Below, in pieces: positions 55,182-62,217 of a stretch of 64,000 nucleotides of DNA. The stretch lies in the NCBI RefSeq assembly GCF_016937655.1, contig NZ_JAFHKL010000003.1, positions 62,001 to 126,000 of the forward strand, in the 5' to 3' direction. Under the pieces are notes generated by a model. It made no database searches. It saw only the letters and a list, made by a program, of their open reading frames with translations, and had not been told where the DNA came from. The number at the start of each line of letters is the position of its first letter. The first letter of the stretch is position 1. This DNA comes from Chromobacterium alkanivorans. GTDB taxonomy: Bacteria > Pseudomonadota > Gammaproteobacteria > Burkholderiales > Chromobacteriaceae. A program made the position numbers and the translations under genes.

Positions 55182-55556
55182 TTAGTTTTTTTCGCGGACG
55201 CCGTAGGCCAATTCATTCAGTGCCGTCCAAATGCCGCGGCTGAAGGCAGCGCCGTCCGGCCCTGTCACCAGCTTGCGCAACACCTCCATGCTGAATGGAA
55301 CCGCTTGGCCGGCGGTGTCTTTTACCCCGCTCCAATCGGTCAGCACCTCGGCGAACTTGTCCACGTTGGAGGCCAGCATCTCAGGGAAGCCCAAATCGTC
55401 CGAGCTGGCGCTATTGGCCAGTTCATGCAATTGCGCTGGGCTTCGCCGGTTGAAAACGCCGATAAACTCGAAGTCCTGAAATGTGCCGCCATCTGCCGGG
55501 ATCGAAACCTTGATAGGCCATTGAATGCGAAGGTCTTCTTTAATCACGAAAGCCAT
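55182..55556 (-). CDS. Tail assembly chaperone (unshifted product)
   Basis: A 124-residue acidic protein (MAFVIKEDLRIQWPIKVSIP; LANSASSDDLGFPEMLASNV). It sits where lambda gpG sits, immediately before the DUF1799/tape-measure pair. Its last codons are CGC GAA AAA AAC TAA, so the stop follows a slippery A-AAA-AAC heptamer. The ATG at 55556 gives the natural start. Confidence 0.85.
   Translation of the reverse strand: MAFVIKEDLRIQWPIKVSIPADGGTFQDFEFIGVFNRRSPAQLHELANSASSDDLGFPEMLASNVDKFAEVLTDWSGVKDTAGQAVPFSMEVLRKLVTGPDGAAFSRGIWTALNELAYGVREKN
55185..55191 (-). promoter_or_regulatory. Programmed -1 frameshift site (A AAA AAC)
   Basis: The heptamer is in the correct phase in the zero frame and is followed directly by TAA. 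After a -1 slip the frame stays open (codons CTA AGC GAC ATC and on) through the DUF1799 ATG. A perfect 6-bp stem CCGCGC-AATG-GCGCGG starts about 14 bases after the heptamer and could stimulate pausing; that spacing is longer than usual. Confidence 0.85.
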
Positions 55557-55570
55557 TTTAAAACCCCATA

Positions 55571-55594
55571 AAAAAAGGCCCGCCAAAGCGAGCC
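55571..55594 (-). terminator. Terminator-like hairpin before the tail chaperone gene
   Basis: A GGCTCGC/GCGGGCC stem (one mismatch) followed on the minus strand by T7. It lies about 16 bp upstream of the chaperone ATG and just after the lipoprotein gene, so transcription from upstream must pass it. Confidence 0.7.
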
Positions 55595-55614
55595 AAGTTA
55601 TTAATACCTATTGA

Positions 55615-56232
55615 TTAGTTTTGGACTGCGACCAACCTGCCATTTTCAAAATACAAATACTGATATCCCGAATAAACCCATTGCTCGTTTACCCCATATT
55701 CCGTAACGGTGCGTCTCTTGTATTTAGGGGCACCCCAAGACGATGACAGCACATCATCTTGATTCATCCCAATCGAAACGCCCTCGCTTCTTTTCTGCGC
55801 TCGCACCTCATTCAGGGCCTGCGCTGCCGCTTTAACGCCCTCTTTTTTTATCGCGTCAAGTCTGGCGCTATATTTTTCAAATAGCTCTTTGTCGTAGCCT
55901 TCCAACAGTTCCACAGCAACAATCCGTCGCTCTGTTTTTTCTGTTTTGTCCTCTATTGTCTTGACTAATGATTTAATTGATTGCTCTTTAATCATTGCAA
56001 GAAAATCATTATCAACTAAATAGCGTTCACAAACTCGAACACCATCTAATGCTCCCTCTACCCCTCCAGACGCCACCGCCTTCATAAACGCTTGCTTACG
56101 CGCAGGCTCTTCGGAAATACAGTTATCCCGTATTTTCTCTTCCACTGTGCGATGGTCTACTTCTGCCTCTAATTCAACCCCACGCGAGCACCCAAGCAAC
56201 AAAATTGCAGTTACAAAAATATACGTGCGCAT
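55615..56232 (-). CDS. Phage-encoded lipoprotein with DUF2845-like C-terminus (moron candidate)
   Basis: A 205-residue predicted lipoprotein: signal peptide MRTYIFVTAILLLGCS with a lipobox Cys at 15. A helical charged middle is followed by a C-terminal module (SIGMNQDDVLSSSWGAPKYK; EQWVYSGYQYLYFENGRLVA) like DUF2845/SmpA-type domains. It is AT-richer than its neighbours and interrupts the major tail protein-chaperone order. The ATG at 56232 follows GGAGAGGGT. Position and composition suggest a lysogenic-conversion gene, for example surface exclusion; that function is inferred. Confidence 0.75.
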   Translation of the reverse strand: MRTYIFVTAILLLGCSRGVELEAEVDHRTVEEKIRDNCISEEPARKQAFMKAVASGGVEGALDGVRVCERYLVDNDFLAMIKEQSIKSLVKTIEDKTEKTERRIVAVELLEGYDKELFEKYSARLDAIKKEGVKAAAQALNEVRAQKRSEGVSIGMNQDDVLSSSWGAPKYKRRTVTEYGVNEQWVYSGYQYLYFENGRLVAVQN

Positions 56233-56301
56233 ACCCTCTCCGCATGACATACCTCGGCCAAGAGGGTAGCACACATGACAAACAACTCAAGCGCAGGGCG
56301 C

Positions 56302-57066
56302 TTAAATCGCCTGCTGGGCGACAAAGAATTGACTAACGCCGTCCCCCACCTTCGCCGGGTCCATCAGCAACTTGCCTTCCAGATCCGACTTGCTGAAATC
56401 ATCGGTCATCAGGTCCAGACCACCCGCCCCCAGGCGGCAACGCCAGCCACGTACCACCATCGGCGCGCCGCCGTCCGCAGCGTTCAGGCCCTCGAACAAG
56501 AGTTCCAGCTCCACGTTGGCCTTAGTCAGCGCCTCGATCTGGTTCATATCGCGCGATGTGTAGGTGATTTCCAACTTCGTGCCGGCATCCACCACCAGGC
56601 CGGCATCACCACTGCTCAAGATGCGAATGCCGGCCGGCGAACGGGTATAGTCGGTGTTCTCGGTCAGGTCCTTGGCGGCGGCGCCCTTTCCATCTGCCAC
56701 CGTCTTGACCGTCACCGGCTTGGTCCAGTCAATGATCTTGCCGACCGGCGCCAGCGCGCCAGGGTAAGCAGTGACGGTTTCCTTCATCTCCCCCGCGGGG
56801 ACCTTCTTGTGTCCACCCTTGAGCAACAACGCGATCACTTCCGGATGGAACTGGCTGATACCGCCAATCGACAACTCCACGCTTTCCACCTCGGTCAGCG
56901 AATCCAACTGACCGCCGGCGATGGTCTGGTTGTTCATCAGCTGGCTTTCCTTGGTCACCGGCTTGAGCGACAGCTTTTCCAGATTCAGCAGCGAAAAAAA
57001 GCGGCTCGTGCCGCGAACGGCAACGGACAACGTCCCCTTGCCTTTGTACGTGTAGAGTTTTTCCAT
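56302..57066 (-). CDS. Major tail (tube) protein
   Basis: A 254-residue protein in the tube-protein position. The N-terminal beta-rich part (MEKLYTYKGKGTLSVAVRGT) and the segment LDSLTEVESVELSIGGISQF are followed by TLTYTSRD-like strands. No Ig-like extension is obvious. GAGGA lies before the ATG at 57066. An Ala/Gly-rich loop near residue 130 is followed by a second beta-rich half. Confidence 0.78.
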   Translation of the reverse strand: MEKLYTYKGKGTLSVAVRGTSRFFSLLNLEKLSLKPVTKESQLMNNQTIAGGQLDSLTEVESVELSIGGISQFHPEVIALLLKGGHKKVPAGEMKETVTAYPGALAPVGKIIDWTKPVTVKTVADGKGAAAKDLTENTDYTRSPAGIRILSSGDAGLVVDAGTKLEITYTSRDMNQIEALTKANVELELLFEGLNAADGGAPMVVRGWRCRLGAGGLDLMTDDFSKSDLEGKLLMDPAKVGDGVSQFFVAQQAI

Positions 57067-57074
57067 GTCGTTCC

Positions 57075-57494
57075 TCACAAATTGACAATGTATTCGATGG
57101 CCAGCGGGATGCGAGTAGAGCAGACCACCGCCAGCGGGGTTTCCTGATCAAACACGGAGCCGCCCAGGGTAAGGGACTCGAAGCCACCTAAGCCGGCGTC
57201 GCCCAGCGTCAGCAGTACCGCACACAGCGCCTGCTCCTGATCGTCCAGCGGCGCGAAGCGCCCGGCGCCCTCGCCATACAAATCGATGGACAGCTGGAGC
57301 CGGCGCCGCAGCGAGGCCGCAGGGCCGCCGCGGATCACTTCCAGAATGTCGTCATCAAGCCGCGCCAGGTTGACCGCCGGCAAGTGGTCCTCTTCGAACG
57401 GGTTTTCCCGGTCCAGATACAGCGCGACACCAGGTAGCAGCACCGCCTTGATGCGCTCAAAAACCAGTTGCTGGAGTTCGGTACGGCGCTTCAT
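57075..57494 (-). CDS. Tail terminator-like protein (gpU position)
   Basis: A 139-residue protein (MKRRTELQQLVFERIKAVLL; ENPFEEDHLPAVNLARLDDD) resembling the small fold of tail terminators that cap the tube. It overlaps the next upstream gene (ATGA) and ends just before the major tail protein start. Confidence 0.7.
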   Translation of the reverse strand: MKRRTELQQLVFERIKAVLLPGVALYLDRENPFEEDHLPAVNLARLDDDILEVIRGGPAASLRRRLQLSIDLYGEGAGRFAPLDDQEQALCAVLLTLGDAGLGGFESLTLGGSVFDQETPLAVVCSTRIPLAIEYIVNL

Positions 57495-57814
57495 GGCTTC
57501 ACCTCGCGCAGATCGAGCCGCCAGTCACCCATAGGCGTGCGCTGTGGCTTGCCCTTGATTTCATACTTGCCGCCACGGGCGGAAACGGGCTTGCCGGCCA
57601 GGCGGCTGCCAGCCGGCATGTTTTCGTCTTGCACGATCAGCCAGCCGCGGCAGCCCTCGGCCAGCACCATGCCGTCCATGACCAAGCTGTTTTCCTCGAA
57701 CAGGTAGACCATGGCAGGCACTTCCTGGCCGTCGATCATGACCAGTCCCCCGAAAACCTCACGCCGGCCCAGCCGCTGGACGGACGCTTGCAGGCGCTCG
57801 AGCGCTGAAGCCAT
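57491..57814 (-). CDS. Head-tail connector candidate
   Basis: A 107-residue protein (MASALERLQASVQRLGRREV; VPAMVYLFEENSLVMDGMVL) in the head-completion position. Its ATG at 57814 overlaps the stop of the DUF2190 gene. Family not certain; position matches lambda FII/Z-like proteins. Confidence 0.65.
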   Translation of the reverse strand: MASALERLQASVQRLGRREVFGGLVMIDGQEVPAMVYLFEENSLVMDGMVLAEGCRGWLIVQDENMPAGSRLAGKPVSARGGKYEIKGKPQRTPMGDWRLDLREVKP

Positions 57815-58158
57815 CAGACTGCTACCGTGGTTGCCGCGCCATTCAGACGCACGGCGCAGAGCGCAGCACCGTTGCCGGACACACCCGCCGCCGTGCCGAT
57901 CAGGTGCGCCCCCTTGGCCTTGGCGCCGCACAGGTTGCTTGCCGGGTCAAAATAGACTGCATCGCCAAAGGCGAACGCCGCATCCGGGGTTTTGGGCAGT
58001 TCATAGACGCCGCCGGGATAGGTGGCCACCGGCTCGCCCTTCTTCGCTGCCGTGGCGGCAATGGCAAAATATTGACCCACCAGCACGGCGCCGCCGCTGG
58101 CGACGTCATAGGGTGCGGCGATGGTCAGGGCGTTGCCGTTTTGCAGAAAATTGCGCAT
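57814..58158 (-). CDS. DUF2190 protein, capsid decoration/head protein
   Basis: A 114-residue DUF2190 protein (NALTIAAPYDVASGGAVLVG; FAFGDAVYFDPASNLCGAKA). Homologues follow the capsid gene and may decorate the head. The ATG at 58158 follows GAGG at suitable distance; a longer in-frame start at 58182 would include the hairpin sequence. Confidence 0.82.
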   Translation of the reverse strand: MRNFLQNGNALTIAAPYDVASGGAVLVGQYFAIAATAAKKGEPVATYPGGVYELPKTPDAAFAFGDAVYFDPASNLCGAKAKGAHLIGTAAGVSGNGAALCAVRLNGAATTVAV

Positions 58159-58182
58159 GTGTGTTGCCTCTAGAAAACACAA

Positions 58183-58200
58183 AGCCCGGCAAGCCGGGCT
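58183..58200 (-). terminator. Hairpin between capsid and DUF2190 genes
   Basis: A perfect 7-bp stem AGCCCGG/CCGGGCT with a 4-base loop, followed on the minus strand by TTTGTGTTTT, in the intercistronic gap. Confidence 0.65.
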
Positions 58201-58218
58201 TCATGGGGTTGAGTGGGA

Positions 58219-60258
58219 TTACTTGGCGGCCTTGCCGGGGTTGCGGGCGATCCAACGATGGTCCATCAGACCCACCCCCACATCCAGACGCGCCTTGACT
58301 TGCACGCCGTCCACCTCGAAACCTTCCTGCGACGAGGTGTAAATCCCTTCCTGGCCTTCCAGATAAGCGATTTCGATGGTGGGCGCGTTAATCGGGTCCG
58401 CCGCCAGATACCAGCCGGTTTTGCTGGCGCGGGCAATACGCGGGTCCGTAATGATCTGGTATTCCCCAGCGATGGGGTTCAAATCGTCCACCTTGGTGGC
58501 CGACACAAAACCGATGGAGCGCTGCGCCTTCAGTTTGAGGGTACGCGGCACCAGCAGATATTTGCCGGACAAACTCAGGTCTTCGCCGCTGCCTGGCTCG
58601 GTTTGTTGGCCGATCAGTTGGTCCAGCTCGTCAATCGTGTCAATGCTGAGTTCAGCAGCGGCGCCTTGATTACCGTGGGCATCATCAAATAGCGGCTTGC
58701 CATCCGACAGCCGGGCCGCACTGCTCAGTATCAGGCCCCACACCAGATTGCTTTCGAGGTTGGCGGCAGAGCGGCCGAAGCCGGCAGACAGATCGTTGAA
58801 CACGCTAAGATCGTCGTTGATGATCACGTGGCGGCTGATGTTGATGATGCGGCCGAAGGTGCGCAGCTTGTAGCGCTCAGCGGTTGCATCATTCAACTGG
58901 CCAATCTCGAATTCGCCCGCCTCGTTGACCTCCTTCAGCGCCACCGCATGGCCGACCTGCAAGCGAGACTGCTCCTTGAAGTCCGGCGCGGAGGTGCGAC
59001 GCACCAGCGGCCAGAAGGTTTGTCCGGCCAGGGTGTAGCCCTGCATCATCGAACGATTGGCCACGTTGGCCAGAATGACAGTGAAATCACTGGTGGTTTG
59101 CATGCCGCCGCTGCGGTTGTTGTTGAGGGCCAAATCCACCAGCTCCGGCCGGCTCAAGCCGCGCACGTTGCCGCCGGCCTGCTCCACGCATTCGCGGGCC
59201 ATATCCGACAAGTTCATGCCGCGGAACTGGCGGGCCATGTCGCGGGCCTCGTCGCTGCGTTCGACATTGGGGAAGGCGCGCATGTGGATGGCCTCGGCCA
59301 TCGCGCTGCGGCGGGTTTCGGTTTCGTCGCGCAGCGTCTGGACGTTGGCATGGCTGCGGGTTTTGTTTTGCTCGCTGTCTTCCGCCATTTTGTCCAGCAC
59401 CAGGGCGCGCGCTTGATTGATGTCGCACTTGGGGTCGTTGTACATGGAGCGGAAGAAATCAGCCCCCAGGAAGTTGTAGGCCGATTCCAGCTTGCGAATC
59501 TGGCCTTGGCGGTCGTTTTCCTCCTTGGCACCCAGGGCGCGGATTTCTGTGGCGTCCGGCTGAGCGGGCGGTACGTTTTGCGGTTCGTTGTTCTGCGGCA
59601 TTGCGTTGTCCTCGTTGAGATTGCGTGTTTGTTGCTGCGGCTCTACCACGGCGGCGGCCGGCGCGGCCTCGATGTAACGCACCGGATACGACGGCGCGGA
59701 TTCGGGCTTGGCGCCACGGATGCCGGCGTCCGCATCCGCCGGCACCGGCACCAAGCTGATTTCGTAGGGCTCCCAATCGACAGCCAGGTAGCGGGCAACC
59801 CCGCCGTCCGGGTCCTCGGTGATTTGGTAAGCGTGGACAAGATAGCCCACGCTGACGTTGCGGATGATTCCCTCCACCACGTCCCGCCATATTGGTTCCA
59901 CCTGCTCGCGCCGACTGAAACGCACCAGCGAGCGGCCTTTGCCCTTTTCCAGCGTGGCCCACTCCACCACCCCAAGCTGGCCGGCCAAGCTCAGTTGAAA
60001 GTGGGTATCCAGCAGCGGCGCCCCATTGTTGAGGCGGTCCATGCGCACCGCCGTGGGCTCCATCGACAGTTCTTCATCGAATGGCCGCCAGCGGTTCCAG
60101 TCGAAGCGGCGCACAACGGCGCCGGTAGACCACACCAATTCGACGGTCCGCGCCTCCTCGTCGATGGTCCCCACCTGCGCCCGCACGCTGACCAGCGGCA
60201 GGCCATTGCGGATGACCAGTTCCGGCGGGGCGGCCCCGTCCGGCGTTTTATCTGGCAT
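58219..60258 (-). CDS. Prohead protease/major capsid fusion protein
   Basis: A 679-residue fusion. Residues about 1-200 resemble HK97-type S78 prohead protease, with candidate catalytic residues His86 (LLDTHFQL) and Ser136 (IRNVSVGYL). After an acidic Gln/Pro-rich linker (about 205-250) comes the capsid part (RALVLDKMAEDSEQNKTRSH; FTVILANVANRSMMQGYTLA). Fusions of this pair occur in some siphoviruses and could serve as their own scaffold. The ATG at 60258 follows GGAGGG. Confidence 0.92.
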   Translation of the reverse strand: MPDKTPDGAAPPELVIRNGLPLVSVRAQVGTIDEEARTVELVWSTGAVVRRFDWNRWRPFDEELSMEPTAVRMDRLNNGAPLLDTHFQLSLAGQLGVVEWATLEKGKGRSLVRFSRREQVEPIWRDVVEGIIRNVSVGYLVHAYQITEDPDGGVARYLAVDWEPYEISLVPVPADADAGIRGAKPESAPSYPVRYIEAAPAAAVVEPQQQTRNLNEDNAMPQNNEPQNVPPAQPDATEIRALGAKEENDRQGQIRKLESAYNFLGADFFRSMYNDPKCDINQARALVLDKMAEDSEQNKTRSHANVQTLRDETETRRSAMAEAIHMRAFPNVERSDEARDMARQFRGMNLSDMARECVEQAGGNVRGLSRPELVDLALNNNRSGGMQTTSDFTVILANVANRSMMQGYTLAGQTFWPLVRRTSAPDFKEQSRLQVGHAVALKEVNEAGEFEIGQLNDATAERYKLRTFGRIINISRHVIINDDLSVFNDLSAGFGRSAANLESNLVWGLILSSAARLSDGKPLFDDAHGNQGAAAELSIDTIDELDQLIGQQTEPGSGEDLSLSGKYLLVPRTLKLKAQRSIGFVSATKVDDLNPIAGEYQIITDPRIARASKTGWYLAADPINAPTIEIAYLEGQEGIYTSSQEGFEVDGVQVKARLDVGVGLMDHRWIARNPGKAAK

Positions 60259-60278
60259 TTGCTGCCCTCCATAGAAAA

Positions 60279-60296
60279 AGCCCGCCGAAGCGGGCT
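60279..60296 (-). terminator. Hairpin between portal and capsid genes
   Basis: A perfect 7-bp AGCCCGC/GCGGGCT stem with a CGAA-type loop, followed on the minus strand by T5. It lies about 20 bp before the capsid fusion ATG. Confidence 0.72.
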
Positions 60297-61777
60297 CAGG
60301 TTTCTGTTTTGTCTTTCCGATTGACGGGCGGCTCGGTGTCGAAGCGCCCGGCCAGGGTGACAAGGTTGTTCAAGTTGATGGGGATGCCCAACTCTTCAAG
60401 CCTCTCGTAATCCGCCGCCAGCTCCGCCCACATTTGCTGTGGGTCCATGCCTCGGCGGCGGGCCAGTTCCGACAGGCTCTTGGCGCCGCTGGCCACTTCC
60501 AGCAACTCACCGATCATGTCTTTCACCGGGTCAACCCAATCCCAGCGCGGCGTCGTGAAGTCCAGATCGAAGTCTTCTTCCAGCTCGCCCAGGCCGGCGA
60601 GCTCCGCCGCCTGCAGGAAGTAGCGGACCATCGGTTCACACAAGCCGGGTATGAAGGTCAACCACTGGAAGCCCTCCGCATTGCGCCGGAACTCCAGCAG
60701 ACCGGCGCGGGAACTGGAATAGTTAACCTGGCTGTAATCGCCGGTCAGCATTTCGTAAGTGACCCCACTGCCCGCCGCCAGCGCCCGGCGCTGGTCCCGC
60801 GTGTAGTCGGGATAGCCTCCGGACGGTGTGGGCTGGCCGAAGGTAATCGACTCGCCGGCACCCAGCCGTTTGATGATGCCCGGCGCGACTTTCTCCACCG
60901 TGCGGCCGTCCTGCTCTTTGCTGACGACGCCGACGCCGCTGGCGCCGGTATCTGCCCCGGAAATGAAGGCGGTAAAACATGCCTCCACTTTTTTGCGGGT
61001 TAGTTCGGCGTCTTCATAGTCGTCCAGGTCCCGCGCCCGCATGATGACCGGCGCCAGTTCCGGCACCCCGCGCACCTGGCCGGGGCGGGTTTTGCGGAAC
61101 AGGTGGATAACTTGATCCGCGGGGATGCGGCGCGAGGTGGCGGAACGGCTGAGACGGCCAAGCTCGCCGGGGTGGCGATCAAACATCCAGTAGAATTGCA
61201 GCTGCCCAATGGCGTTGTACTCTTTGCCGCCGATGATGTAGCCGCCCCCCTTCAGGTCTTGCGTTTTCTCGCTGTCCAGGTAGTCCGGCTCCAGCACCTG
61301 AAATTGAACCGGCACAATGAGCTTGTCCTCCTTGCGGCGCCAACGCACCCGAACCAGTACTTCCCCGCTTTCCCACATTGTCCGGGCGGCCAGCGCTTGC
61401 AGCCCGTACAGGTTCAAGTCCCCGTCCGCGTCGCATTGCCGGCTGTTGGCCCAGCGTTTGTACTTCTTGCCCAAGCGCTTGTGACTGGTCAGGTTGCAAG
61501 TGATGCCCTGGCCAACAACATTGCCCACCCAACTTTCCAGCGCCTTTTTGCACCACGGGTTATCCCGCACCAGGGCTCGGCTACGATTGCGCAGCACCGC
61601 CAGGGATATCAGCGCCTCGCTGTTGGCCGATGTGCCGGGCGTGTTCCATCCCGCAGTACGCCGGCCGCGCTTGGCGCCTTCAAAGGCCCTGATATGCTCC
61701 ATGGCCTGGCGGGCCTGCCAGCGCCGGACGCCCCAGAGAGGGGAGATTGCCCCGATTACGGTATCCAGTAGGTTCAT
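60296..61777 (-). CDS. Portal protein, lambda type
   Basis: A 493-residue portal (lambda gpB-like). Landmarks are RNRSRALVRDNPWCKKALES (about residues 62-81), QVIHLFRKTRPGQVRGVPEL and SSRAGLLEFRRN. It forms the dodecameric channel at the head vertex. It lies between the gpW-like and capsid genes. Confidence 0.92.
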   Translation of the reverse strand: MNLLDTVIGAISPLWGVRRWQARQAMEHIRAFEGAKRGRRTAGWNTPGTSANSEALISLAVLRNRSRALVRDNPWCKKALESWVGNVVGQGITCNLTSHKRLGKKYKRWANSRQCDADGDLNLYGLQALAARTMWESGEVLVRVRWRRKEDKLIVPVQFQVLEPDYLDSEKTQDLKGGGYIIGGKEYNAIGQLQFYWMFDRHPGELGRLSRSATSRRIPADQVIHLFRKTRPGQVRGVPELAPVIMRARDLDDYEDAELTRKKVEACFTAFISGADTGASGVGVVSKEQDGRTVEKVAPGIIKRLGAGESITFGQPTPSGGYPDYTRDQRRALAAGSGVTYEMLTGDYSQVNYSSSRAGLLEFRRNAEGFQWLTFIPGLCEPMVRYFLQAAELAGLGELEEDFDLDFTTPRWDWVDPVKDMIGELLEVASGAKSLSELARRRGMDPQQMWAELAADYERLEELGIPINLNNLVTLAGRFDTEPPVNRKDKTET

Positions 61778-61780
61778 GGC

Positions 61781-62002
61781 TTAGTCCCGACTGAATGCCG
61801 CGTAAGTGACCGAGGGCAGCGCCGCCGGCTCGGCGGCCAGTTGGCCGCTTGCCCGCAAATGGTTGCGGATGACTTCCCGCGCGCGTTCGAGCTCTGCGAC
61901 TGACCGATAGGTGACTTTGGCGCCGTCGCGGTATATCTCCAGCTCGCCGCTGGCTATCGCCGCCTCTACCGCCTGCAAGTCCGCGTATTTCCATGTGGAC
62001 AT
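61781..62002 (-). CDS. gpW-like head-tail joining protein
   Basis: A 73-residue protein (MSTWKYADLQAVEAAIASGE; VTYRSVAELERAREVIRNHL) matching gpW, a small helical protein at the portal-tail junction. It ends four bases before the portal ATG. Confidence 0.85.
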   Translation of the reverse strand: MSTWKYADLQAVEAAIASGELEIYRDGAKVTYRSVAELERAREVIRNHLRASGQLAAEPAALPSVTYAAFSRD

Positions 62003-62004
62003 GC

Positions 62005-62217
62005 TCAGCCCTCCAATGCGTCGATTTCGTCAAACGGCGCCGAGGCGTGCCATTGCCACGGGCGGCTTTTCAATTGTTGGCTGCCGTACATCTTGGCCAG
62101 ATGATCGTCCCCTTTGACGCTGGGCACAGACACCACAATCACCTTTCCGGCCGGCCAGGGATTCAACCGCTCCGCCAGAAACTCAGCGGGAGATTGCTCT
62201 TCGTGTTGCAGGCTCAT
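62005..62217 (-). CDS. Unknown 70-residue phage protein
   Basis: A small protein (NPWPAGKVIVVSVPSVKGDD; MYGSQQLKSRPWQWHASAPF) between terminase and gpW. Its ATG overlaps the terminase stop. I do not recognise a family. Confidence 0.6.
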   Translation of the reverse strand: MSLQHEEQSPAEFLAERLNPWPAGKVIVVSVPSVKGDDHLAKMYGSQQLKSRPWQWHASAPFDEIDALEG

